DNA from: an uncultured Hyphomicrobiales bacterium
GTDB taxonomy: Bacteria; Pseudomonadota; Alphaproteobacteria; Rhizobiales; Xanthobacteraceae
Length of the DNA stretch: 37,069 bases
Reading direction: 5' to 3'
Assembly (NCBI GenBank): GCA_903929045.1
Contig: CAIYTE010000156.1
Coordinates: 1-37,069 of the forward strand
Shown: positions 16,380 to 27,287 of the stretch, in pieces
How positions within the stretch are numbered: position 1 is the stretch's first letter
Layout of the letters: every line of letters begins with the position of its first letter
Made by a program: the position numbers and the translations under genes
Notes under the pieces: model-generated
What the model saw: only the letters and a program-made list of their open reading frames with translations
Told to the model about the DNA's origin: nothing
Databases searched by the model: none

Positions 16380-17411
16380 ATGAAACGCATGTCCGACCCC
16401 GTTTCGACGAGCCCAGGCGCCAAGCTTGGCTACGACGCCCTCAATGCCACCCTCAAGGCGGCGGGTGAGGAGACGCGCCTGCGCATTCTGGCGCTGCTCA
16501 GCGAAGCCGAACTGACCGTTTCCGACCTCACCGACATCCTGCGCCAGTCGCAGCCGCGCATCTCGCGCCACCTCAAGCTCCTGGCCGAAGCCGGCCTGAT
16601 CGTGCGCTTCCGCGAGGGCACCTGGGCCTTCTTCCGGCTGTCCGAACATGGCGGCGGGGCCGAAGTGGTTCGCACTTTGATCGAGCGGCTTGATCCGGCC
16701 GACCAGACCATTGCCCGCGATCGCGACCGGCTCGCCTCCGTGCGGCAGGCCCGCGCCACCGCCGCGCAGAACTATTTCCGCGAACACGCCGCCGAGTGGG
16801 ACCGCATCCGCAAGCTGCACGCCGCCGACGACGCGGTGGAAGATGCCATCCGCACCGCGCTGGCCGACAAGCCGTTCCGCTCGCTGCTCGATCTCGGCAC
16901 CGGCACCGGCCGCATGCTCGAATTGTTCGGCCCCGACATCGAGCGCGGCCTCGGTCTCGACCTGTCGCTCGACATGCTGCTGCTGGCGCGCGACCGGCTG
17001 GAACGCGCCGGCCTGAAAAATTGCAGCGTGCGGCAGGGCGATCTCTACGATCTGCCGCTCGCCGACGACTCCTTCGACGTCGTCATCCTGCATCAGGTGC
17101 TGCACTTCCTCGACGATGGCGGCCGCGCCATTCGCGAAGCCGCACGCACCTTGCGGCCGGGCGGACGCCTGCTCGTCGTCGACTTCGCGCCGCACGAACT
17201 GGAATTCCTGCGCGAGCAGCACGCGCATCGCCGTCTCGGTTTCACGCCGGACACGGTGACGCAGTGGATGACCGCCGCGGGTCTCGAGCCCGTCATGCAC
17301 AGAAGCGTGAAGCCCGAGCCCGGCTCCGACGGCAAGATCGCCGTGTCGCTGTGGCTGGCGCGCGATATCCGCGCGTTAATGGCCAATCCTGTTCGCCGTG
17401 AGGTCGCCTGA
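16380..17411 (+). CDS. ArsR-family regulator fused to SAM methyltransferase domain (SahR-like)
   Basis: A 343-residue fusion. An ArsR/SmtB winged helix occupies about residues 15-100, with E-E-T-R-L-R-I-L-A-L-L and the recognition part S-Q-P-R-I-S-R-H-L-K-L-L. There are no ArsR-type cysteine metal sites. A class I SAM-binding domain covers about 140-320, with L-D-L-G-T-G-T-G-R as motif I near 175 and an L-R-P-G-G-R strand. Placed directly before metF and metH, it fits SahR, which represses SAM-cycle genes and responds to S-adenosylhomocysteine through such a domain. ATG 16380 was chosen; GTG 16356 and ATG 16389 are alternatives. The stop overlaps the metF start by one base. Function is inferred from architecture and context. 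Confidence 0.88.
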   Translation: MKRMSDPVSTSPGAKLGYDALNATLKAAGEETRLRILALLSEAELTVSDLTDILRQSQPRISRHLKLLAEAGLIVRFREGTWAFFRLSEHGGGAEVVRTLIERLDPADQTIARDRDRLASVRQARATAAQNYFREHAAEWDRIRKLHAADDAVEDAIRTALADKPFRSLLDLGTGTGRMLELFGPDIERGLGLDLSLDMLLLARDRLERAGLKNCSVRQGDLYDLPLADDSFDVVILHQVLHFLDDGGRAIREAARTLRPGGRLLVVDFAPHELEFLREQHAHRRLGFTPDTVTQWMTAAGLEPVMHRSVKPEPGSDGKIAVSLWLARDIRALMANPVRREVA

Positions 17412-18319
17412 TGAACGCCATCCGCATCAGCCGCAACGACCGCGCCGGCGCGCGCCGCATCGACGTGTCGTTCGAATTTTTCCCGCCCAAGGACGAGGCG
17501 ATGGAAAAGATCCTGTGGGGGTCCATCGAACGTCTGGCGCCGCTGTCGCCGAACTTCGTCTCGGTCACTTACGGCGCCGGCGGTTCGACGCGCGAACGCA
17601 CGCACGCGACGGTGAAACGCATTCTCGGCGAGACGCCGCTGACGCCGGCCGCGCATCTCACCTGTGTCGCCGCGACCAAGGCCGAGATCGATAACGTCGT
17701 GCGCAGCTATCACGATGCCGGCGTGCGCCACATCGTGGCGTTGCGCGGCGACTCCGTCGACGGCGCGGGCGCCAAGTACGCGCCGCATCCGGGCGGCTAC
17801 GAGACGTCTGCGGCTTTGGTCGCCGGCATCAAGAAGATCAGCAGCGATTTCGAAGTGTCGGTGTCGGCCTATCCGGAAAAGCATCCGGATAGCGCCACCG
17901 TCGATGCCGATATCGACATGCTCAAGGCCAAGGTCGATGCCGGCGCCAACCGCGCCATCACGCAATTCTTCTTCGAGAACGATCTCTACTTCCGTTATCT
18001 CGATCGCGTGCGCGCCCGCGGCATCAACATCCCGATCGTGCCGGGCATCCTGCCGGTGCAGAACTTCAAGGCGGCGACGAATTTCGCCACGCGCGCCGGC
18101 GCTTCTGTGCCGGCCTGGCTCGCCGACCGCTTCAACGGCCTCGATAACGATCCGGCGACTCGCAAGCTGATCGCCGCCGCGGTCGCCGCCGAGCAGGTGC
18201 TCGATCTGGTCGATCAGGGCGTCACCAATTTCCATTTTTACACCATGAACAGAGCCGATCTGGTGTTCGCCATCTGCCATCTGCTGGGCCTGCGCCCGGC
18301 GGTGGATCAGGCGGCGTAG
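17411..18319 (+). CDS. metF: 5,10-methylenetetrahydrofolate reductase
   Basis: A 302-residue FAD-dependent MetF that makes 5-methyl-THF for MetH. The N-terminal V-S-F-E-F-F-P-P-K carries the catalytic glutamate. V-T-Y-G-A-G-G-S-T-R, A-L-R-G-D and the A-Y-P-E-K-H-P-D substrate loop all match. I-T-Q-F-F-F and P-G-I-L-P follow in the right order. Length equals the bacterial norm. The start overlaps the regulator's stop in TGATG, and metH follows after 15 nt, so the three form an operon. Confidence 0.97.
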   Translation: MNAIRISRNDRAGARRIDVSFEFFPPKDEAMEKILWGSIERLAPLSPNFVSVTYGAGGSTRERTHATVKRILGETPLTPAAHLTCVAATKAEIDNVVRSYHDAGVRHIVALRGDSVDGAGAKYAPHPGGYETSAALVAGIKKISSDFEVSVSAYPEKHPDSATVDADIDMLKAKVDAGANRAITQFFFENDLYFRYLDRVRARGINIPIVPGILPVQNFKAATNFATRAGASVPAWLADRFNGLDNDPATRKLIAAAVAAEQVLDLVDQGVTNFHFYTMNRADLVFAICHLLGLRPAVDQAA

Positions 18320-18334
18320 TGCGGAGCGTATGAA

Positions 18335-22081
<3,747 letters not shown>

Positions 22082-22095
22082 TGGCGTAATTCTTT

Positions 22096-22746
22096 TCAGA
22101 GCAATTTCAAAATAGCACTGAATGCTTGGTTGCTCAGCAACGAAATCGTCAAGACGATCACGCCCGAACCCGCAGTGATAAGAAAGCCATGAAATGCGCC
22201 GCCACCTGTTAATATCCCTCGGTCGACCAGCACGGCCTTTAGAAAGAAGCAGATGTAAGCTGCCAATGTTGCCAATATCGCTGATGCTATTTGCCGTCCA
22301 TATTCGTCCCCGAAAGTCTGGGCGAATTGTGTAAGCGAAACTGTTCTAATAATGAGCAGTCGAAGGGGTATAAACAGCAGCATTACCGTGATCGTTGATA
22401 CGTACGCCGATATAACAATTTGATCTCGGACCTCAACGCGAAGCTGTTTCGAAATCACATTGAGGCCGATCGACAGAGCGGCGGCAATCCCGGATGCTAG
22501 CGCGCTGAATTTGCTTGTGTCTGAGGATCCTTCCCCGCGGACGGCAAAAGTCAAGCCTACAATAACGAACAAAGCCAGCGTGCCGGCGCTTGTTCGGTCC
22601 TCATGCGATGCTTCGATCTTTGGGGAGTTAGGCGGCATAATCCAATATCTGAAGAGAATGCCGATTCTTTTTGCCGTCCAGACGATCTCTTCAATTGAGG
22701 AGCGCTCATCGGGGGCGTTTCCGTGACCTGGCTTTAGTTTATTCAT
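22096..22746 (-). CDS. Hypothetical membrane protein of the metH islet
   Basis: A 216-residue protein I do not recognise. After a polar N-terminus of about 55 residues there are five hydrophobic segments, near residues 55-70, 83-103, 110-132, 150-172 and 186-208. There are no enzyme motifs. Base use is visibly less GC-rich than metH, in line with acquisition. Its ATG overlaps the stop of the upstream gene by 8 nt, so the two are cotranscribed and probably work together. It ends 15 nt past the metH stop, tail to tail. An ancillary membrane role for the secreted partner is only a guess. Confidence 0.8.
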   Translation of the reverse strand: MNKLKPGHGNAPDERSSIEEIVWTAKRIGILFRYWIMPPNSPKIEASHEDRTSAGTLALFVIVGLTFAVRGEGSSDTSKFSALASGIAAALSIGLNVISKQLRVEVRDQIVISAYVSTITVMLLFIPLRLLIIRTVSLTQFAQTFGDEYGRQIASAILATLAAYICFFLKAVLVDRGILTGGGAFHGFLITAGSGVIVLTISLLSNQAFSAILKLL

Positions 22747-23650
22747 CGGTGGTGCTCCTGCGCGCTTTGGAGCTAAGCTTGAGAATCCAAGTTCTAGACC
22801 TGTCGATCGGATATGATTGGCTCTGCTCCTCCAAATCTCTCAGATTGATCTCGATCTTGGCGCTTGTGGTGGTTCCAGCCTGCAGAGGAAAGCTGAAACA
22901 TCCAGCTTCGTCCTGCTTTCGCTGATAGTTGCTTACGAACACCCGGAATTCATCATATTTGGTTGCTTGTTGAGCGCTAGCAGGTGTCGCATCCAGAAAA
23001 CCTGTCACTTGGCTAAAGATCGCGCCGAAAAAATTGGGTACATTGTCTCGATCTTCCAGAAGAAACTGGCGTGCGCGAACGGAATCGAGCGTCGAGACGC
23101 AAGTTTTTCCATTGTTGTACAGGACGTGGAATCCGTTGATCCGACTTAGAGCTTTGTTTTCCGGATCGGTCGTGACACCGTATCGGTGAAAATGATCGTA
23201 TTTTTCGTACGGGATTTCTTGAACCTCGCTGTTGATGGGCCAATCGGCAAGAGTGGTGTCCCTGCGGGATTTCACGCAAGCAAAGTCGAATCCAGCGCGG
23301 CGCAATTTTACCGCGGGTGCCTTCAGTTCGCCTTCGGGTGCTACGTTTGTTCGTTTAAGTTGAACGACAACGAGACTGTTACGTTGGTCGCCGATGCCTG
23401 TTTTAAACAGCAGACGATATGAGGCGCCCCGGACAAAAGGTCGTAACAAACCATTTCTGTCGACAATATTGGCGCCGCCATTGAGGTCACGGGCTATCTC
23501 TTCCAGGGTACAGCCGGACCTGCCCACGCATGTCGCGGCATAAAGTTTGTCCGAGCTCATTTGGTCGGAAAATCGGCTGCAAAATTCGTCAGCCATTGCG
23601 GGTGCCACAAGTGCCAACGCAATCGTATGTCCTAAAAGGCTTTTGAGCAT
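22739..23650 (-). CDS. Hypothetical secreted protein of the metH islet
   Basis: A 303-residue protein with a clear signal peptide (MLKSLLGHTIALALVAPAMA, cleavage before D-E-F-C). Cysteines in the mature part, including the early C-V-G-R-S-G-C, suggest disulfides. No family is recognised. AGGGAAGAGGGA lies close upstream of the ATG, and a good sigma70-like promoter precedes it. It leads a two-gene minus-strand operon with the membrane protein at 22096. Lower GC than its neighbours and the flanking duplicated metH end mark it as cargo of an inserted islet. The job is unknown. Confidence 0.8.
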   Translation of the reverse strand: MLKSLLGHTIALALVAPAMADEFCSRFSDQMSSDKLYAATCVGRSGCTLEEIARDLNGGANIVDRNGLLRPFVRGASYRLLFKTGIGDQRNSLVVVQLKRTNVAPEGELKAPAVKLRRAGFDFACVKSRRDTTLADWPINSEVQEIPYEKYDHFHRYGVTTDPENKALSRINGFHVLYNNGKTCVSTLDSVRARQFLLEDRDNVPNFFGAIFSQVTGFLDATPASAQQATKYDEFRVFVSNYQRKQDEAGCFSFPLQAGTTTSAKIEINLRDLEEQSQSYPIDRSRTWILKLSSKARRSTTDE

Positions 23651-23686
23651 TGCTTGGTCCCTCTTCCCTAATTCATATGATAAACA

Positions 23687-23715
23687 ACTATAAATAGATA
23701 AGAAATTTTATACAA
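23687..23715 (-). promoter_or_regulatory. Sigma70-like promoter of the islet operon
   Basis: Read on the minus strand, TTGTAT (23715-23710) and TATAGT (23692-23687) are separated by exactly 17 bp, 37 bp before the ATG at 23650. The -35 hexamer lies inside the palindrome at 23706-23729. Confidence 0.55.
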
Positions 23716-23729
23716 TCTATTGTATAAAA
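23706..23729. promoter_or_regulatory. Perfect 11-2-11 palindrome over the islet promoter
   Basis: TTTTATACAAT and ATTGTATAAAA are perfect 11-bp arms with CT between. It overlaps the -35 region of the minus-strand operon, which is where a repressor operator would be. It also lies only 14 bp from the displaced metH end, so a role as an element end cannot be excluded. Confidence 0.55.
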
Positions 23730-23743
23730 GTTTCGAAGCCTGC

Positions 23744-23845
23744 TACGCCAAGCGCAAAGGCTGGAGCGTCGAGGAATGCGAGCGCTGGCTGGCGCCGATC
23801 CTCAATTACAATCCGCACGCCCAGACATCGAGCGCGGCGGCTTAG
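23744..23845 (+). pseudogene. Displaced metH 3' end, right copy of 102-bp repeat
   Basis: It reads in frame as Y-A-K-R-K-G-W-S through N-Y-N-P-H-A-Q-T-S-S-A-A-A and TAG, against [11 protein letters not shown] and TGA in the intact gene. There is no upstream coding sequence, so it is a fragment. The 7 differences packed into 10 tail bases look like two diverged alleles rather than decay of a recent copy. It is probably the original metH end, pushed aside when the islet entered. Confidence 0.85.
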
Positions 23846-23854
23846 TTCTTCTTG

Positions 23855-23931
23855 TCGTCCCCGCGAAGGCGGGGACCCAGTACACAGAGCTCGTCCTGTG
23901 ATTACTGGATGCCCGCATTCGCGGGCATGAC
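23855..23931. repeat. REP-like intergenic palindromic repeat
   Basis: Two hairpins face each other: CCCCGC-GAAG-GCGGGG at 23859-23874 and ATGCCCGC-ATTC-GCGGGCAT at 23909-23928. C-C-A-G-T-A and T-A-C-T-G-G pair between them. This is the common dispersed intergenic repeat of Rhizobiales genomes. I see one copy in this window. Confidence 0.65.
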
Positions 23932-23948
23932 AGAGTGAGAAATAAAAA

Positions 23949-23974
23949 CACCGGAGAGGTCTCCCTCTCCGGTG
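23949..23974 (-). terminator. Rho-independent terminator of the small membrane protein gene
   Basis: CACCGGAGAGG and CCTCTCCGGTG make a perfect 11-bp stem with a TCTC loop. On the minus strand it is followed by TGTTTTTATTT, a U-rich tail. It ends 46-71 bp after the stop of the 24103-24020 gene. Confidence 0.85.
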
Positions 23975-24019
23975 CGGAATGCTTGATCGTCGGTCTGGCC
24001 TCGTCGTCGGCGTCTTGAA

Positions 24020-24103
24020 CTAGAATGCTCCCAGCATAACGGCGCCAACAAACATAAACGCAGCGCACACCGCCAGCAGATTCAGCGTCAAGGTACGGTC
24101 CAC
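24020..24103 (-). CDS. 27-residue single-pass membrane protein
   Basis: A tiny gene from GTG 24103-24101 to TAG 24022-24020. The peptide reads MDRTLTLNLLAVCAAF then M-F-V-G-A-V-M-L-G-A-F: a short charged start and one hydrophobic helix to the C-terminus. A strong ribosome site, AAGGGAGG, sits 8 nt before the GTG, and a strong terminator follows. These two signals make it much more credible than its length suggests. I recall near-identical short hypotheticals in other Rhizobiales, but I cannot name a function. Membrane-complex accessory roles are typical for such proteins. Confidence 0.75.
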   Translation of the reverse strand: MDRTLTLNLLAVCAAFMFVGAVMLGAF

Positions 24104-24486
24104 GGGTCGTGCCTCCCTTGCTGATGTGATCGAAAGCTAGCATACAACGCGGCCGCGCCAAGCCGGTTGCGCATCACATCCGCAGGAAGAGTCATGCGCT
24201 GGCGGAATAGCGTCGCAACCGCTTGATCCGGCCCACGAAACAACCCGCACGCGACAAAAAGAGGCACTGCGGCATTGTGTACAATCGAAATTCCTGAGCG
24301 TTTCCATCTCGCAGTTGCGCTGTCGCGCGGCGGTCCCACCGCCAGCGGATACCGTTCGGCGCAAATTTGCATGCGCGCGGGATCGCCGATAAATTGATTT
24401 TAATTTCGTCGCTTGCCGTCCGGCTAAAAAACGTGATGCGAACTCAAAGCCGGCGTGCCGCCATTCGCATCCCTAAGGGAGGATTC
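24104..24486. other. Spacer before Bug gene, leader of both flanking genes
   Basis: No gene is supported over these 383 bp. Minus-strand frames covering it overlap the small membrane protein gene out of frame and have no ribosome site. An AT-rich stretch at 24361-24430, including the palindrome GCAAATTTGC, is where a promoter for the plus-strand Bug gene would lie. Confidence 0.4.
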
Positions 24487-25470
24487 ATGCGCAATCTCTT
24501 GCGTTCGCTCATCGCTTTGTCGGCTCTCGCCGCCGCCGCGTCGCTGCCGCTTTCGGCCGCACAGGCACAGGCTCAGAACTGGCCCACACAGCCTGTCAAA
24601 TTCATTATTCCGCTCGGCCCCGGCGCCGGCGTCGACATCACCGCACGCCTCGTCGCCGATAAACTGTCGGCGAAGTGGGGCCAGCCGGTCGTCGTTGAAA
24701 ACCGTCCCGGCGGCGACGCCTTCGTCGCCATCACCGCGGTGTTGAGCGCCAACGATACGCATCAGTTGCTGTTCGCGCCGGCCTCCACCTTCACCGCGCA
24801 TCCGCTGTTGCACGACAAGCTGCCGTACAATCCGAAAGACCTGACGCCGATCGCGCGCGTCACCAACACGTTGATCGCGCTCGGCGTGCCGACGGAAATG
24901 GGCGTCAGCACCGTCAAGGAACTGGCGGCGAAGATCAAAGCGGCGCCGAACAAGTTCAACTATGCGTCGGTGACCGGCGCTAACGATCTGCTCTACGCTG
25001 CCTTCCTCAAGACCGAGAACCTCGAACAGGCGAAAGTGCCGTACAAGGATCCGGTGTCGGCGATCAACGATCTGTCTGAGAACCGCATCCAGGCGTTCGT
25101 CGGCGCTTACGCCATCATGCGGCCGCGCGTGCAGGCGGGCAAAGTGAAGGTCATCGCTTTGACCAACACCGAGCATGCCAAGGAGCTCAATGACATTCCG
25201 ACGGCGCGCGAAGCCGGCTTCAAGTCGCTCGAGCTCGATGGCCTCGTCGGCATTCTCGGGCCCAAGGACATGCCGCTGGCGCTGCGCGAAAAGATTGCCG
25301 CCGACGTGAAGCAGGTCGTGTCCGATCCGGAGGTCAACGCCAAGCTCGCGGCGACCGGGCAGGTGGTCAATCCCGGCACGCCGAAGGAGTTCGAGGCGGC
25401 GCTCAACGAGCAGAGCGGCAAGGTCGTCGAGATCGGCCGCATCCTTGGCATCAAGGCGGCGGGCAACTAA
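24487..25470 (+). CDS. Solitary Bug-family periplasmic binding protein
   Basis: A 327-residue Bug/TctC receptor with no TctAB beside it. ATG 24487 has AAGGGAGG 4 nt upstream and gives a textbook signal peptide (R-N-L-L-R-S-L-I-A-L-S-A-L, cleavage after A-Q-A). An upstream in-frame ATG at 24367 would spoil this. The ligand loop I-I-P-L-G-P-G-A-G-V-D-I-T-A-R is full length and holds the aspartate. N-R-P-G-G-D replaces the usual N-x-x-G-A-x-G. Orphan Bug proteins are numerous in this group and may serve distant transporters or sensing. Its stop overlaps the convergent DUF2798 gene by 4 bp. Confidence 0.92.
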   Translation: MRNLLRSLIALSALAAAASLPLSAAQAQAQNWPTQPVKFIIPLGPGAGVDITARLVADKLSAKWGQPVVVENRPGGDAFVAITAVLSANDTHQLLFAPASTFTAHPLLHDKLPYNPKDLTPIARVTNTLIALGVPTEMGVSTVKELAAKIKAAPNKFNYASVTGANDLLYAAFLKTENLEQAKVPYKDPVSAINDLSENRIQAFVGAYAIMRPRVQAGKVKVIALTNTEHAKELNDIPTAREAGFKSLELDGLVGILGPKDMPLALREKIAADVKQVVSDPEVNAKLAATGQVVNPGTPKEFEAALNEQSGKVVEIGRILGIKAAGN

Positions 25471-25694
25471 CCGCCCGTCATTGCCACAATACGATCCGTC
25501 ACACGGCGCGCCATCGGCATCACCAGAAAGCCGGTGGCGGCCGCGACCGGCCAGGCGATGAAATAAGCCTTGATCCATTGCGCGATAAAGCCCGCGTGGA
25601 AGCCGAGATTGAGGTAGGTGACCAGCAGCGTCACCATGCACACCATCATCGACGACATCACGGTCACGAGAATCAAACGCGTCTTGGCCGTCAT
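25467..25694 (-). CDS. DUF2798 family small membrane protein
   Basis: A 75-residue protein with two hydrophobic helices, at about residues 7-28 and 40-60. It ends in the F-L-V-M-P-x-A-R-R segment typical of DUF2798. GGGGGAG lies a few bases upstream of ATG 25694. The function of the family is unknown. Its end overlaps the Bug gene's stop on the other strand by 4 bp. Confidence 0.85.
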   Translation of the reverse strand: MTAKTRLILVTVMSSMMVCMVTLLVTYLNLGFHAGFIAQWIKAYFIAWPVAAATGFLVMPMARRVTDRIVAMTGG

Positions 25695-25811
25695 CTTTAC
25701 TCCCCCGCAGATTGACCCGGAGAATAGCGGCTTCCTCAGGCGCCGTCCGCGCGTAAACGATTTCTTATCCTTAACGAATTCCTGCTGCGTAGCGTTGAAT
25801 TCCCGTTAAAT

Positions 25812-25827
25812 AAAATGCCCGCATTTT
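25812..25827. promoter_or_regulatory. Palindrome just before extensin-like gene
   Basis: AAAATGC and GCATTTT make a 7-2-7 perfect palindrome ending 7 bp before ATG 25835, in place of a normal ribosome site. It could be an operator or a translation-masking hairpin. No further support. Confidence 0.3.
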
Positions 25828-25834
25828 CAGCGGC

Positions 25835-27262
25835 ATGACGGGAAACTGGCGTTTTGTATTCGCCGCTTCGGCGATGGCCGCGTTGCTGGCTCTGGGCGCC
25901 TGCGGCCGCAGCTTTGTCACCAGCGGCGAGCGTGCGTCGTGGCGGCATCAGGCCGAGGTGACGTGCATTCAGTCCGGCGCGGTGAAGACCGGCGCGGCGG
26001 TCGTGCAGATCGAGCCGATCGAAGGCCCCGGCATGTGCGGCGCGGATTTCCCGTTCAAGGTCGCGGCGCTCGGTTCCAGTGCGGCGATGAGCTACGGCGA
26101 CGAAGTGCGTCCGCCGGGCTCGATCCGCAATCCGCTCAATGAACCGCGTTACGGTGCGCCGGCGCAGGCGCAGCCCGTACTGACGAAGCCGGTGCAGGGC
26201 GAGACGCTGCGCTGGACGCCGGGACCGTCGGGTACCGATGCCCGTCAGGGTGCGCCCGCCGGCCCGCCGGTGTCGCTCAGCCCGCCGGGCTTCCGTCCGG
26301 CGCCCGAGGCCGACGATATTCCCGACGACGCCATTCTGCCGAAGGATCGCGCCTCGGCGCCGCGCACACAGCCCGCCTACATGCCGCCGTCGAGCAACGC
26401 GCGCCGCGCGCCGAACCCGGACGATAACGATGACGATCCGGCGTCGCAGCGTTCCGCCACGCCGTCTTTCGGTCCGGCGACAACGCCGTCGCTCGGCCGC
26501 GGCACGCGCATGGCCACCGCCAGTATGCCGGCCGCGTTGACGCCGGCCGCGACGCTCGCCTGTCCGCTGGTCTCGGCGCTCGACAAATGGGTCGCGGAAG
26601 GCGTGCAGCCCGCGGCGCAGAAGTGGTTCGGCTCGCAGGTCGCCACCATCAAGCAGATTTCGGCCTATTCGTGCCGCGGCATGGTCGGCGCCGGCATCTC
26701 GCATGTGTCGGAACACGCCTTCGGCAACGCGCTCGATGTCGCCGGCTTCGTGCTCGCCGATGGCCGCAAGATTTCGGTGCAGGAAGGCTGGCGCGGATCG
26801 CCGGAAGAGCAGGGCTTCCTACACGACGTGCAACTGGCGGCCTGCGACACCTTCACCACGGTGCTGGCGCCCGGCTACAACGCGGCACACTACAATCACA
26901 TCCATGTCGATCTGATGCGCCGCGCCAGCGGCCGCCGGCCCTGCCGTCCCGATGCCATTCCGGGCGACGTGGCTGCCGCCAAGGCGCGCTCGATGTTCGC
27001 CGGCAAACGCGGCCGCGGCGACTATACCGGTTCGATCGGCGGTAAGGACGACGCCAAGCTTGCGACCATCGGCGCGATCTCGCAGCGCGATCGCAACGCG
27101 CTCAGCGTCATTGCCGGCGAAGACGGCGAGTTCGACGAGGACGAAGAACTGACGACGAGCTCGATCACGCCGCGCTCGCCGGCGTCGTTGTCGACGCCGT
27201 TGCCGACGTTAGTACCGTCAAAGATGTCGCGGCCGGGCGTCTTCCGCGACGTTCCGCCCTGA
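25835..27262 (+). CDS. Extensin-like C-terminal domain lipoprotein
   Basis: A 475-residue envelope protein. The N-terminus has a lipobox, A-L-G-A-C with C23, so lipid anchoring is likely. Residues 90-245 are rich in proline, alanine and acidic residues and look disordered. The extensin-like domain (PF06904) spans about 245-380: A-C-P-L-V-S-A-L, the core S-E-H-A-F-G-N-A-L-D-V-A-G-F, and H-Y-N-H-I-H-V-D. The His/Asp set resembles M15-type D-Ala-D-Ala peptidases, so a zinc-dependent cell-wall role is plausible. The tail after 380 is low complexity. Function is not established for this family. Confidence 0.9.
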   Translation: MTGNWRFVFAASAMAALLALGACGRSFVTSGERASWRHQAEVTCIQSGAVKTGAAVVQIEPIEGPGMCGADFPFKVAALGSSAAMSYGDEVRPPGSIRNPLNEPRYGAPAQAQPVLTKPVQGETLRWTPGPSGTDARQGAPAGPPVSLSPPGFRPAPEADDIPDDAILPKDRASAPRTQPAYMPPSSNARRAPNPDDNDDDPASQRSATPSFGPATTPSLGRGTRMATASMPAALTPAATLACPLVSALDKWVAEGVQPAAQKWFGSQVATIKQISAYSCRGMVGAGISHVSEHAFGNALDVAGFVLADGRKISVQEGWRGSPEEQGFLHDVQLAACDTFTTVLAPGYNAAHYNHIHVDLMRRASGRRPCRPDAIPGDVAAAKARSMFAGKRGRGDYTGSIGGKDDAKLATIGAISQRDRNALSVIAGEDGEFDEDEELTTSSITPRSPASLSTPLPTLVPSKMSRPGVFRDVPP

Positions 27263-27265
27263 GCG

Positions 27266-27287
27266 GCGCTGCGTTTTAGCGCAGCGC
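27266..27287. terminator. Hairpin between convergent genes
   Basis: GCGCTGCG and CGCAGCGC form an 8-bp stem with a 6-base loop, spanning the 13-bp gap and the last codons of the channel gene. It could end transcription from both sides. No T-run follows on either strand. Confidence 0.4.

Noticed and set aside
16251-17300. Long N-terminal extension of TrmO
   Set aside because: It would run antisense through the ArsR-methyltransferase gene. The TrmO domain is complete from ATG 16250.
22096-23650. Insertion sequence or transposon between the metH copies
   Set aside because: No transposase, no terminal inverted repeats at both ends and no short target duplication; the repeat is a long homologous gene end instead.
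24088-24372. Minus-strand 94-codon frame before the Bug gene
   Set aside because: No ribosome site or domain. It overlaps the better supported 27-residue gene out of frame.
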